A stretch of 64,000 nt of DNA from Tetracentron sinense (GCA_015143295.1 CM026563.1:248001-312000); one strand, 5' to 3'. Counted from the first letter of the stretch, positions 34,717 through 47,133 are shown. Made by a program: numbers and translations. Notes: generated from the sequence alone by a model not told the origin.

Positions 34717-35028
34717 TAGGGGTGTCAATGGGTCGGGCTAGCCCGCAGCCTGGCCCGGCTTGCTCCAGGCCTAGCCCAATTACATAGTTGGACGGACTAG
34801 GGCGTAGAGGCTTATGCTCAAGCCCATTAGACTAGATTCCTAATTGGGTTTGGCCCATGTAGCTCGATAAGACCCCGTTCATTTATTTATTTAAAAATGT
34901 TATACCTACTTTTCTTAGGTGGGCTAGTCCGAGCCCAGCACTGTTAATAAGTGAGCTGGCCTGGCTTAGCCCGTTTATTAATGGGGCCCAATCTGGGTAG
35001 GCCTGAAGCTGGACTGTTGACAACCCTA
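34717..35028. mobile_element. hAT-type MITE
   Basis: It starts taggggtgtcaatggg and ends (reversed) tagggttgtcaacagtcc, the familiar hAT-like ends. The interior is rich in inverted ggcccggc and gcctagccc text. Flanks atcctagg and atccttcc share five bases, a decayed 8-bp duplication at best. Confidence 0.65.
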
Positions 35029-35640
35029 ATCCTTCCCATGGCGGAGACCAAAAGATTGACTCTCTTGGGGATTGATGTGCTTGCTCACTAACCATATACT
35101 AAACCAAACTAAACAGGTTTAAGTCTTAATCGGGTGACATAATAATACTTTGACAAAGTCATATGTTCTAGGCGGAAATCACATGTGAGGGATCACTATC
35201 ACCTCAATTTATGAGGTGGGTTCCTAATAAGACTAAAGAGCCATTCACATCACGACTAGACTTTGAATAAAAAATATAAAAAAACTAACACAAGACTATG
35301 AGAGAGGGTATCGTCGTCATCCAAAGACTCCTCCCTTGGACCGTTCGGCTTCTTCTGTAGAACACGAACACCCTGACCCTGATCCTCACCCGCCACGCCA
35401 GCCACCTGGAACGGAGAAGGGTTGTTACACCAGGAGACAAACAACCCATTCCTTCCCCGTATTTACACGGAAGTAATGCCTCACGATTTTCATCCGCATG
35501 ACCCTACCTCTTCTCTTTTTAATTTTATTCTCCCACACTCAATCCATGCGGTCACCATACTAGACTCGGTTTCAGTCCAAACTCCAAAGAAATATAATAA
35601 AATACAAGTGTCATATAGCATAGACCAGGCCCAACTATAA

Positions 35641-35784
35641 GTAGGTGCCAATTAGTTTAGTTAGTAAAGTCTCTAAGCGCCAGAAACCTGAGATCGAATC
35701 CCACCTACATTAGGATTGGGGGCTTATGGGTGAGGGAGGGCTACCCCTAGTTCATTGTGTAGCCCATATATATATATATATATA
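35641..35784 (+). mobile_element. tRNA-derived SINE with TA-repeat tail
   Basis: The A-box-like tagtttagttagtaaag (about 35653) and the B-box-like gagatcgaatccca (about 35690) are spaced as in tRNA-type pol III promoters. The body ends at gtgtagcccatatata with a TA run to 35784. Helitron H1 begins exactly after this run. Confidence 0.55.
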
Positions 35785-35995
35785 TCATTCTACTAATAAA
35801 AGTATAAGGAGTAACCTAAACTTTATTTGGACTAAAATATCTTTTAATTAAAAATATTAACTTATTAACATATGGTATTGCTTAGAATTTTAGTGCTTTT
35901 AATTAATATGTAGGATCCACAACAAAAATTAATAATAAAGGTGTCTCTCTTTGTTATTATTAATGATAAAGACTCTTTATTAGTAGAGACTTTAA

Positions 35996-36529
35996 TGTTG
36001 GGATTCAAGAATAATAATGTTAAAACAAAACAAGATTATTCAAATACTGGATCTAGACCATGCAATCAACTTTTCTAGAATTTATAATCAAAAAAAGGAC
36101 ACAGATTAAAAGAGATGATCTCATACCTTTCGCTGGAATTTCCCTATTCCCTTCACGGTGTGATGCTGTGTTTCTCGGCGCTTGAGAGGAATGAGAGAGT
36201 CTTCTCTTTTCTCCTTAGGTCTGATTCAATGGGGCTTCCAATTGACGTAAGAGAAAAGAGGGACCCCCTCTTTGCTTTATATACACCTGGAACCTTACCC
36301 ATCATAAGATCCAAGGGTTAAGAGGGATCACACCAAAGATCTAACGGTTGCCAACCCTGACCATGCTGTTAGCTTTAATAACACTTAAAGAGTCCCTGTT
36401 TGATCACATCTCTTTAGTGGGACCCATTATCCTTAACATTCTCTATTGACAGCAATACAATCTGAGTTTTGAAAACTAAGGATTGCGCTAGACCACATAG
36501 GTTTTTATTTAATAAGAAAAACCCTAACA
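35996..36529 (-). repeat. 3' LTR (534 bp) of gag-only copia element
   Basis: Runs from tgttgggattcaag to aaaaccctaaca and matches 40464-40997 except for four substitutions that I can find by eye. On the minus strand the adjoining sequence aagtgggagat is the polypurine tract. Confidence 0.9.
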
Positions 36530-37852
36530 ATCTCCCACTTGGTCCAAGCAATCCTTAAATAAAATAAAATGACTTTTCGGATTGAACAACCTTAAAAACA
36601 TGAGTGGCCACTCTTTTAATTTTGAAAAAAATTGCTGTCGATAATTAAGTGTTCTTTAACTGTCACTTTGATTCAAAAGCACCACTAACGGTGATCATGG
36701 AAGCATTTAGCATCTACTAGTGTTCATTTACTATGATACAAGCCACTCCATGGTCAAACAACTAGTAATACTAATGTTTCAGAGCGGTTCTTTATGGTGG
36801 CAAGGTATGGTGTGATATGGACTATACACAACCTTATGTGATCAAAATGTATACGTCCAAAAATTGTCCACGCTACATGCATTTAAGCATATGCATGTCA
36901 TTCCGATACTTTACGGCAACCGCCATGTGAAGTCCATCACCTTGTATCCAGAATGAAGGCCTCAAACATGGTGCCCAACCATGTTTAGCCCAAGCAACTT
37001 GAGAGCTTTGTGCGAGGCTCTCGGGCAAACCTGACATCAATGACATCCGTCATGTGAAGTCCATCACTTGATGTCTTTACCTTTTGCACGTGCAGTTCAA
37101 TTATATGACTATAATCAAATGATGCATCAATTATTTAATTTGTATAACCATAACATATCAATATCTGAGAGTGTAAAACAATGACATGTATATCATATAA
37201 ATGTCTGGAATATAAAACAATGAACAATACTCCCACTAAATAAAAGAATCAAACGATTCTAAAATGTTCCATAATAGTGACAAGTTCTTTAAAAAATTTC
37301 TGGTGGAGAGTTCTTTACTTAATGGGTTCACAATCCAAACATGCAACAACACAGAATCTGATGAGGATTTCAAACTATCTTGAAATCAAGCAAAATCAGA
37401 GTCTGAATAACTTTTAAATTTCTAATTCGATATATTTCTTGTAAACCAAACTGAAATCCTATGAGATAACTCCAAACGTCTAGAAATATGATCTCTGGTA
37501 ATCTTGATATCCAAAATATAACTTAAAAACCTGCTCCCACTGACCTTAACATATGTCTGATGTTAACAAACATACAACAAGAATGATATAAAATACGAGT
37601 CCAAGTTTAGCTAATAAAGATCATCTACTAATATATTACTACTAACTGTCTGAAAAATATGTCTGATTGAGAGTGTACTCCCCTCAATAATAAAATTAAA
37701 CTGTATCCAATCCAATAATATCTCGCCTAAACAACGGCACAATGAAAATAACATCTAATAGTAAAAACCAGAAACAAAGTCTAATACTAATCAGCAAGTT
37801 CTAACAGCCTCTAATACTGTTGGTGTAGAGTTCTTCAAAAATCAGCAGCTCA
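36530..37852 (-). other. 3' non-coding part of gag-only copia element; no pol
   Basis: 1.3 kb between gag and the 3' LTR without any protease, integrase, reverse transcriptase or RNase H motif in any frame that I can see. ctcccact-type words recur (36530, 37231, 37534). Confidence 0.7.
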
Positions 37853-38773
37853 TTAGCCTTGGTGCTTCGCCGATGAATGAACTCCTTTGTTCTTCCTACA
37901 CCAATCCTTATATTTGAAACAGTTTCTTTTCATGTGACATTTCCCTTTGCAGAAGAAACACTCAATCTCCTCTGATTCCTCAGTATTATCATTTCCCTGA
38001 AATTGATGTCCCGAACTCTGTCCTAAATTATGACCTGAACTCTGTCCTGAATTTTGTCATTGCCAGAAATTCTGTGAATTAGATTTCTTGAACCCTTTAT
38101 TCTTAAAATTCTTCTTACTACCAGAATTCACAGCCAAGTTCGCATACTCAGCTTTGCCACGCTTCAAGCGCTCTTCCTCACTAACACACACAGCTATCAG
38201 TTCATGCAGATCCCACTTCCTATCCTGTGCACTGTAATTAACCTTAAAAGCATCAAATGATTCAGGAAGTGAGGCTACAGCCAAATGCACCATGAGGTCA
38301 TCCTCAATTGTCAACCCAAGCTCTCTAAGAGAGATAATTAACTTAGATATCTTCAAGATGTGCTCCCGAACATTTCCAGCACCATCATACTTCAATGAAA
38401 TCAGCTGAGTCAAACAACTGTACTGACGAGACCTAACAGATCCCATAAATTGTTTCTTGATAGTCTCAAGAAGAACCTTAGCTGTATCAGCAGCAGGAAT
38501 ACCACCTCTGATGGCTTCTTGAACAGAAGCCCTAATGATCATCATGGCCATCCTATTGGCCTTCTCCCATTTCGAATACAAAGACTTATCTGAATTTGAA
38601 GACTCAGCAGTGGGAGTAACCGGCTTTTCCTCTAGTAGGACAAAGTCGTAATCAAGGCAACTCAGAACTATATCTAGCTGCATCTTCCAAGAACTATAGT
38701 TTGAACCATTCAGAGGCTCAATCCCAGTCAAATGTTTTTGAACAACAGACTCATCCATATCTGAAAATGTCAA
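37853..38773 (-). pseudogene. Copia gag (UBN2-type) with one in-frame stop
   Basis: Gag forms the cytoplasmic virus-like particle that packages element RNA. The frame opens at 38773 (a second Met follows six codons later) and runs 238 codons with the copia gag features LNGSNYSSWKMQLD, KQFMGSVRSRQ and LPESFDAFKV. A TGA at 38057-38059 interrupts it. The same frame then continues to a TAA at 37853 and includes a zinc knuckle CFFCKGKCHMKRNC (C-x2-C-x4-H-x4-C, about 37930-37970). Without the stop it would be a normal full-length gag of about 306 residues. No pol follows. The element would depend on a related autonomous copia for replication. Confidence 0.85.
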
Positions 38774-40449
38774 TGTTTTACTATGTTATGGTATGTCTAA
38801 CAAATTATTGCACAAATTATAATAATTTACTTTATACTTGTCATTACATGACTTTATTTAAGCTTTATGATTCTAATCCGGTCTTGGTTTAAGCCGGATA
38901 GCTAAAGTGGTTTACTTTAAAATTGCTTACTTCCACTTTACGGGACAGGTGGGCGCATCATCTAATCACACCTTTGGGCAAGAGATTTCGACATGCAATT
39001 CACCCCCCAATTGGCGACAATAGTAGCGCACAGAACTGATCTATCACGTATTGGATTGATTAGGACACTTCCATACCTTTGGGCAAGAGGGTTATCCTTC
39101 TCTCACCGCCACGCACAAATCATTCTGCCCCACTCAGTCTACAAGAAGTCCCTAGACACCTTTGGGCAAGACTAGTTATTCAATGTAGGTGAGTGCAAAC
39201 TCGCGATCTTAAAGAGATTGAAATCCCTAAATTCGAATAACCATAACCTCTATAGGACCGTCACCTTTGGGCAAGACAATCTAACCTACTTTGGTTATGA
39301 CCATTCGAACGAACGCCTTACAGATCAAACCTAAACCCCATAGGATGATCTAACTTTAATTCCTGATATTAATTTTGGGTAAAAGCATCAAGTTTTTCCT
39401 TTATTTAATGTCAAAACCATAGGAAAATAATATTCATGCACTAAAACAGCTCTTTACAGTGCTCAGAAGTCAAAATGGACCCCAAAAACGGAATCAGAAC
39501 ACCAAAAACTTCAGGAATGGTCGGACACTCTCCCAGTACGTGTCCTGGGGACGTGTCACGCGCAGGGGACACGTTCGGCCAGTGACACGTGCGGATCACG
39601 CGTGGGTAGTGCGTGTCACGCGCATGGGATTGCGCTTCACGCGCACGAAATTAATCACACGCGCGTTCTGCGTATCACGCGCGCGCGGTTCGACAGTCTT
39701 ACGCGGTTCGGTTCTCGTTCCGCTCGGTTCGGTCTGGTTCAGCCATCGGTCCGGTTCAGGACTTGATCCGGTTGAACCGGTTCGGTCCATCTAAACCGGA
39801 TCAGAACTCATTCGGTTCGGGTCATACCCATATGGATCGGGTCGGGGTCATTTGTTTCCAGGTCGGTTTGGACCAGCATTCGGTTCCGGATTATGGATCG
39901 GGTGACAGGGTCGGGTTGACCCTCGTTATTCTATCTTCCTAACCCGAACAGTATATATATATTTTTAATTTAAAAAACCCTGAATACCATATTTTGTTTC
40001 TCCTCTCTTGAGGGCCCTACCGGCCACCGCTCCGGCTGCCGCCGGTGCCAAAAAGACGGCCAGACTCAGGCGACCAAAACCTCACCGCCGGTGATCCTCT
40101 CCGGCGACGGACGGCGGCGGAATCTCCGTCCAACCGAAACGGTCAAAAATCTCCTTTATTTTTAAAATATCTTTACTGTTAACCTTTAATCCGATTCACT
40201 CGGATCCTAGATACGATTATTAAAAATCCAAAATAATCCAATAAAAGATTATGATTTGATTTTAATAAATCTGAAACACCTTAATCATTAAAAATAATAA
40301 TTTTCAAGCCCGAAAATTAATCCATTCTATTTATTTGATTTACCTTACATCCGAATCACAAGATCAATAAAAATTGATTATTAGATCCGAAAATAAAACC
40401 CCACTTAGATTTGATTATTAAGAAAAATTAATCACAAGGTCAACCCTGG
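38774..40449 (-). other. Long 5' leader of gag-only copia element
   Basis: Four copies of acctttgggcaaga occur at about 38968, 39076, 39160 and 39264. Further upstream are GC-rich words: tcacgcgc variants at 39555-39690 and ccggttc/cggttcgg variants at 39700-39910. No coding recognised. Confidence 0.6.
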
Positions 40450-40463
40450 GCTCTGATACCAAT
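40450..40463 (-). other. Primer-binding site, initiator-Met tRNA type
   Basis: On the minus strand, ttggtatcagagcc directly after the 5' LTR end (ccaaca). It sets the element's orientation as minus. Confidence 0.88.
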
Positions 40464-40997
40464 TGTTGGGATTCAAGAATAATAATGTTAAAACAAAACA
40501 AGATTATTCAAATACTGGATCTAGACCATGCAATCAACTTTTCTAGAATTTATAATCAAAAAAAGGACACAGATTAAAAGAGATGATCTCATACCTTTCG
40601 CTGGAATTTCCCTATTCCCTTCACGGTGTGATGCTGTGTTTCTCGGCGCTTGAGAGGAATGAGAGAGTCTTCTCTTTTCTCCTTAGGTCTGATTCAATGA
40701 GGTTTCCAATTGACGTAAGAGAAAAGAGGGACCCCCTCTTTGCTTTATATACCCCTGGAACCTTACCCATCATAAGATCCAAGGGTTAAGAGGGATCACA
40801 CCAAAGATCTAACGGTTGCCAACCCTGACCATGCTGTTAGCTTTAATAACACTTAAAGAGTCCCTGTTTGATCACATCTCTTTAGTGGGACCCATTATCC
40901 TTAACATTCTCTATTGACAGCAATACAATCTGAGTTTTGAAAACTAAGGATTGCGCCAGACCACATAGGTTTTTATTTAATAAGAAAAACCCTAACA
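40464..40997 (-). repeat. 5' LTR (534 bp) of gag-only copia element
   Basis: Same length as 35996-36529. Substitutions seen are two near 40700 (gaggttt versus ggggctt), one near 40752 and one near 40958. The joined flanks (gacttTAA and TAAaagact) rebuild gactttaaaagact, which exists uninterrupted at about 41065. Only taa is clearly duplicated. Confidence 0.9.
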
Positions 40998-41981
40998 TAA
41001 AAGACTCTATTAGAAAGCCTTATCTTATCTGATTTATCGGTAAAGACTCTTTATTAATAGGGACTTTAAAAGACTTAAAGCCTTATCATATCTGATTTAT
41101 TGGTAAGGACTCTTTATTAGTAGAGACTTTGAAGGATTTTATTATAAAGTCTTTAACTTATATTATGTAATTTCTGATTTTTTTTTGGGTTGACCGAGCA
41201 TCACATGGTCTTGAGGATGCAAGCACGTACCAACTACTTTGATGAAGTATTTGGCTCTTCTAAGATTGATATGTCCAAGTGATCTCTCCATCACCTTGCA
41301 AAGGTTACCATAAGGTACTTTCTTCACCTGGGTCTTTGGAAAAAAATTATATTATTTCTAGAGAAGGTATGCCTTTTCACATGTTCTTAAAATGCGCCTT
41401 TTGGTTTCTTGCCTTTTCATGTCATCTTGTATATTCTACCATTGCTTAGAGAGTTGTATGAAATAATTAGACTTGCTTTATGTTGTAGAGTACATGAGTA
41501 TGGAGCCAAAATGTCTTCCATTCTTATTCACCTTACCTGTATGCGAAGTAGCATAGTACATGTTGTAGAAGAACCGGTTGGAAGAAAAGGAAGCGTTGAA
41601 CCAAAAAAAAAATGAAGCGTAGATAATAATTTTATTTATTATATATAGTTGTTACGTAGAATTCTAATTGTTAAGTAAATCTCCTTGATATGTCTACATA
41701 GAGTTACAATATTAGATATATATTAAAAAAAATGGTGAAGGTCTATTAATAAGAATTCTATTAGAGAAAATCTTCATAAAAAACTTTATTATTATTATTG
41801 GTAAGGACTCTCTATTAGAGATTTAGAAGGACTATATTAGAAAGTCCTTTTTTTAATGCCCTATTCTTTTAGGGATAATAAAATTATAAATAATAATAAT
41901 ATTAATTTTTAATTTAATTATATTATATTTTTTATTAATAAAAATTTTGATACGTGCAAAACACGTGCACTTTTACTAGTA

Positions 41982-44030
41982 CTAGTAAAGGTGCACGTGC
42001 TTTGCACGTATTAATTTTTTAATTAATTAAAATTATAATAATTTTAAAATAAAATTATTATTTATAATTATAAATATATAATTAGTAATCATTTTTTTTA
42101 ATAAATAGACAATACATTACTAATAGTATATAATCATAATAGAAATTTTAAGTGGTTTCCTTTGATTTCCGGTTCTTCATTTTATTCTTCTTAGTCTTAG
42201 GCATGCTAGCACTACTCTCAAGTTTGCTTCATGTAGGAAAGAGTATCTGGATTTGGTGAGTGCAAGTTCAAGCATGATCTTGGCTATGCCGTACACATAT
42301 GCAGTAGAGCTGCAAGGATCCAGTCATAAAGATACATATATATATATATAGAAATTCCAATTTTATCATATTAACAAAACTGAATTGAAAAACCCAAAAC
42401 ATATAACATGCATAGAAGAAGTTATACATACCTTTAGCTGAAATTACAAAACCCTACAGAGGATCTTAGAAGGCAAAGTGTAGATTGACATTCTAGCATT
42501 ACCGTCTTGATTCGTGTATGCCTCTACCTACATCAAAATCCAAAGAGCTAAACATGGATTTGAAAGAACAAATCAAATTAATAAATTTTGTACTCAAAAT
42601 AAATTCACACATGCATACTCTTGAAGGCATATAATGTTTGTATTTGTATGCAACTGCTCAAAAGACATGAATGTAACAGTGAAAAAAACAGATTGATAGA
42701 AGAATAGAACCTGTTCCATGTGACTTTGAGGGAAGTAGAAATCCTTCTCCCCAACTTGTGGAACAGAAACAAAGGGGATTTGCACGGCCCGTGGGATTTA
42801 GTCGGGTGCCCTATGAGGCCCAGATACCCACGTTATAAAAAAAAAAACTAAATAGAAAACGAAAAAGAAATTAAATGATTAGGAGTATTAGAATCTGGAG
42901 ATACAATCTTACAGAGACCCCAATAAGGATTTTAGAAAAAGGAGAAATCTCTCTCTTTGCATTGCTCCATTGCTCTATAAGTAACCCACATTCATACCAG
43001 CACCAACCTCTCTCTCTCTCTCTCTCTCTGCACTAATCAAATCAAATGAAGGAGCGAAGGAGCATCGCCATCACCTTCAAAGGTCAATAAAGTTTTTTGG
43101 TTCAAGAAATGTTTAAGGTTTTTTTTTCTGGGGCATTTTATGGTTCACAGATTTATCTGTAGTTAGATAGTTTGGGTTTGTTCAACATCTTTAAATTAGG
43201 GCTTTACCGATTCAAGTCAAGACACTGTTTTCATAGGTTTCCTATTTGGTTGTTTGAATAAATCAAGGTTTTATTTTTTCTTTCGTTGGTCACCTTCTGC
43301 TTCTTAACCATCATAATAATCTATCTATAATCCCACACCCAAATTTTTTTTAAAATCCAACACATACAACAGAGTGATATAGATTCAGTAAAACCAAAGA
43401 ACCCATTGTTGTAAAAAGCTAAGAACATGGAAAGAAAGCAAATACAAAGAAGAACAGGAAAAAGGAGCACTTACTTGACTCCTTTATGTATGAGAGTAAA
43501 ACCAAAGAACTCATTGACCTATTGCTGTAAAAAGCTAAGAACATAGAAAGAAAACAGCCGTGGAAAAAAAGCAAACACAACATAGCACATGAAAAAGAAT
43601 GAGCACTTACTTAACTCCTTCACGTATGAGAGAAACTGAGACATTCTCTTTATTTATTAAAGGAGAACGTAGCCTAGTATACTTCTACAACCTCAAGATA
43701 AGGATTGTGGATAGGGGAGTCCTACGTGAAAGGAACAAATTACTTCTATCCTTTAATCCCTTTATTTCATTGGAGAGGAAAAAGGAGGAGAATTGATACG
43801 TGATTAGGAAGAAGAAGGAGTGCTACTGAGTTATAAACTAACTATACATCTTTTCAAACTATACCTCTTTGATTTTTTTCTCTTGACATGTATGTGATTT
43901 ATGAAGGTTTTAATTTAAACCTCTTTAAACTTCTTTTAACCTAAGTTAGTAGAATGATTAAATTAAATTAAAGGGTATTTTTATCAACATAAAGTTTAGG
44001 TTACTCCTTGTACTTTTATTAGTAGAATGA
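41982..44030 (-). mobile_element. Helitron H2 (2.05 kb), head-to-head with H1
   Basis: On the minus strand it starts TCATTCTACTAATAAAAGTA at 44030 and ends gtgcaaagcacgtgcaccttta with CTAG at 41985-41982. Both ends belong to the same family as H1. Only the dinucleotide ta (41980-41981) separates the two 3' ends. No Helitron protein; interior AT-rich with a CT microsatellite (43010-43030). Confidence 0.75.
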
Positions 44031-44722
44031 TATATATATATATATATATACTAGCGGAAGGCACGTGCAATGCACGTGATTGTCTAATCCTGAGATAAAA
44101 TAGCCGATGGAATTAAAGGATTAAAAAGAATGAATTCAATGAAAGTGACATTCAACAAATGGAATGAATTTTTATATGTACTTATGATTAAAAAAAAAGG
44201 CATTCTAGTGAGAAATAAAGTGGGAAACATACAAATATACTTATTAACAAACTTATATTAGCAATTTGAAAATAACAAAAAAATAGAAAAGGTCCAAATA
44301 ATAGTGTCAGCAGCAATTACAATTAATAGAATCAAAATAAGGTGGTAATGAAGGAAAAGTTTATGTATTAGCGGATAGGGAAGAAGACCATCTGAAATAA
44401 ATAAAAAGATGATAATACAATTCTTTTTTCTGTTCCTTTGCAGATTTTTTACCTTTCCTATCATTTAATTGGTGCACCTTCCATGCATTGCTTTTTCTCT
44501 ATTTACAACAGCCCAATAATCCCTATTATTGTGGTTAATTTGTTTTATTAGAATTCTTGATTCTCTAACATGCATTAGAATTCATATGATTCTCTTATGA
44601 ATGGGGATTATGGGGCCCTATAAGGTTGTAGAAGAATAAAATGGATAAGTCATGGAAAAAGTAAAAGTAGCTATTTGTTGAGTCTTTCCTGACTAGCTAT
44701 CAAGCGCGATTGGCACCTCATC

Positions 44723-45907
44723 CATAGTTATTAAATCCTTACGATTTGCGATTCAAATCCTACGATTTGATTCGAATCTCAAGCAAAACGATTCAAATCA
44801 GAGATGAAAATCTTAATTGAGTAAATCTCATTTGATTTGCGATTCAAATTACGAATTACGATTTAAATTGTACGATTCATGCGATTTAGACGATTCAAGC
44901 ACGAAACCCTTTTTTACTTAAAAAATATTTGTAATTTTTTAAATAAGATTCTAACGTTAAACAATTAATAGATCCAATGTGACATTCCGTATGATACTAA
45001 TACTTGTACTTGCTCTGTTATTCTACCTAAGTCTGGTTGAGGAAGAGTCGAATCTATACAATATTTACAGTGCGATGGTTGGCTGTTCACAGACTAGTTG
45101 TACGTACTGTTTCTTTTTTAGGGTCAATATCAGTTATGTCTTTTAACAAGAGAGAAGAAACAAAAAAACCCCTATTATGGACATGCCAAAACCCCTATTT
45201 AGGTTTTCTCTCTTTTGCTAACATGCTGTGAAACGAAAATTAAAAAAAAAAAGGAAAAAGAAAGATGGAGTTGGATTTTTGAAAAACTTGATAGTTTATT
45301 TTATTAGTCTTTTTAATTGTATAAGTCTTTTGATACTTGATCTCTTACAACATAATTATATGAGTTTACTTTTGTTGATTTGTTTTCAATTATATTGATT
45401 TTTTTTTTCATTTTATGGAATTCATTCATATATTTTATAGTGTACAAGTCTTTGGATACTTGATCTCATACAACATGATTACATGAGTTTACTTTTGTTG
45501 ATTTGTCTTTAATGATATTGTTTTTTTTTTTTATTATTTTATGGAATTCATTCGCGTTTTTTATAGTGTATAAGTCTATTGATATTTGATCTCATATAAC
45601 ATGATTATATGAGGTTACTTTTATTGATTTGTTTTTAATGATATTAATTTTTTTTTTCATTTTATGGAATTCATTCACGTTTTTTATAGTGTATGCAATG
45701 AAATGTTCATTACTTTCTTTTATCAATAAATATGAATGAAATCTTTTGGATAATAGATTATTCTATTTTTTTATTAAGTAATTTTTTGTATTTTTTAAAC
45801 AATTTTTTTAAAATGAGTTGAATCTTACGATTTACGATTTGAATCCCAATTTGAATCGAATCGGTCCTAAAACGATTTTACGATTCAATTACGATTTAAC
45901 AACCATG
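44723..45907. mobile_element. 1185-bp non-autonomous hAT element with 8-bp TSD
   Basis: The left end catagttattaaatc and the right end (reversed) catggttgttaaatc are 15-bp inverted repeats with two differences. acctcatc is exactly repeated on both sides (44715-44722 and 45908-45915). Subterminal regions are rich in acgattt/gattcaaat words. No transposase is present. Confidence 0.82.
45315..45690 (+). repeat. Three tandem units of about 130 bp inside the hAT element
   Basis: Each unit has tataagtc(t)tttgatacttgatct, a catgattatatgag-type block, a T run and ttatggaattcattc. The units begin at about 45317, 45436 and 45568. Confidence 0.8.
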
Positions 45908-45924
45908 ACCTCATCTAGCAATAA

Positions 45925-46079
45925 CATTGTTTTGTTTATCAATATAGGTCGGGATATTCCAATAAGCTGATATTCCCTCCTGCTTATGCCGGTAACTGCA
46001 AAATGTGCCCCCACACCATGTATCGTACACATCTTTGAGCTTCGCCAAAAAATCATGAGCGTTGATATCATTTCGAAAT
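45925..46079 (-). pseudogene. Possible captured host exon in Helitron H3, not recognised
   Basis: On the minus strand an intron-acceptor-like ccttttag precedes an open frame from 46079 that contains FLAKLKDVYDTWCGG and GISAYWNIPTYID. It continues about 50 codons to the edge of the hAT target duplication. The composition looks like real protein, unlike the surrounding DNA. I do not recognise the family. Helitrons often carry exon pieces of host genes, so capture is plausible; chance is not excluded. Confidence 0.35.
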
Positions 46080-47040
46080 CCTAAAAGGGAAAGAGATAAA
46101 AAAAGAGCGACATTTAGAAAGAGTTACGTCTTTTGATTTCGAATTGAATCAATTTAAAGAGTTATATCTCCTGATATAAGATTTGAAGAGTTACCTCTTT
46201 TGATCGAAAAAAATAAATAATTAAAGATTGAAAGAGCATTGTCGTTTAAATAGGATAGAGAGAAGTCCATTATTAAAAAGAACTCTTCAAATGACATGAT
46301 GCAATAGTTAAGTACATCCTCGCTTCTTTAAAATCGGCAAATGCATGGAAGAGCCTCATATAACATTATATCACCAAATCAAACAAAGCTCCAACTAACA
46401 TGTGAGAATCCTTCACTATGGCTTCAAAAACCACCTAGCTGCATGCATCAAAGCTCAAACCAAATAAAACTACAAACTCATAACTTTGATACAATAATAA
46501 TCCCCATAACATATAGAAAGAAGCATAATTCTACATATCTTTCCCCCAAGCCCAATACTAACACGATCACAGATTGTAAAGTCGGAGATCTTGAAAAAGA
46601 TTCCAATTTTTTCTATAAGGCCGATCCAACATTTTGAGCATTCTCTTAGGATTCCAACACCAACATAGCTTTCCCGTCGAATGCCTTATCCTTCAACATT
46701 GCCTCACCCATAAAGTTGGGTGCTTTACCAATCAAATGCATGCAAATAGGTAAAACTAGTCTTGTCAATGAAATTCTGCGCGAGTATAGTAATTCAATAC
46801 CCTCCATCCACAAACCACCATGGATTAGAGTTCCAAATAAACAGAAAAAATTATACAAATTAACACAAACAACCAAATTTCTGTAAATTTTTCAAAAGAG
46901 GGGTGCATGATTTAAGGTTAAAAAGGAAGAAAGAGAAGTGGGACGACGTGAGGGCAATATATGAGGGAGAGGGTACCTTAGAGATGTGTTAAGAGAGAGA
47001 TAATATATGGGGATGGGGCTTAGGATGATTATAACCATAT

Positions 47041-47133
47041 AGGAGAGAGAAGATATGGTATGGAGTGGTCAAGGAGAGAGAAGATATGGTATGGAGTGGT
47101 CAAGGAGAGAGAAGATATGGGATGGAGTGGTTA
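47041..47133 (+). repeat. Three tandem 31-bp units at the CACTA insertion site
   Basis: aggagagagaagatatggta plus tggagtggtca repeats three times, ending at the CACTA target duplication. Similar agagagaagatata continues after the element at about 54714, so the CACTA landed in or beside this array. Confidence 0.85.

Larger units (their letters stand above)
35785..41979 (+). mobile_element. Helitron H1 (6.2 kb with inserted copia element)
   Basis: The 5' end is TCATTCTACTAATAAAAGTA and the 3' end is gtgcaaaacacgtgcacttttaCTAG, a palindrome followed by the CTAG terminus, with TA on its right. The first 40 bases match the 5' end of H2 (44030 reading down) with one difference. Most of its length is the copia insertion at 35996-40997; its own sequence is about 1.2 kb and includes direct repeats of taaagactctttattagtag. 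There is no Rep/helicase, so it is non-autonomous. Confidence 0.72.

Noticed and set aside
35641..35720. tRNA gene suggested by A and B boxes
   Set aside because: No cloverleaf with acceptor stem or anticodon arm can be drawn; spacing and tail fit a SINE.
36115..36321. 68-codon ORF repeated at 40583-40789
   Set aside because: Both lie in the two LTRs of the same copia element; the duplication is the LTR pair, not a gene family.
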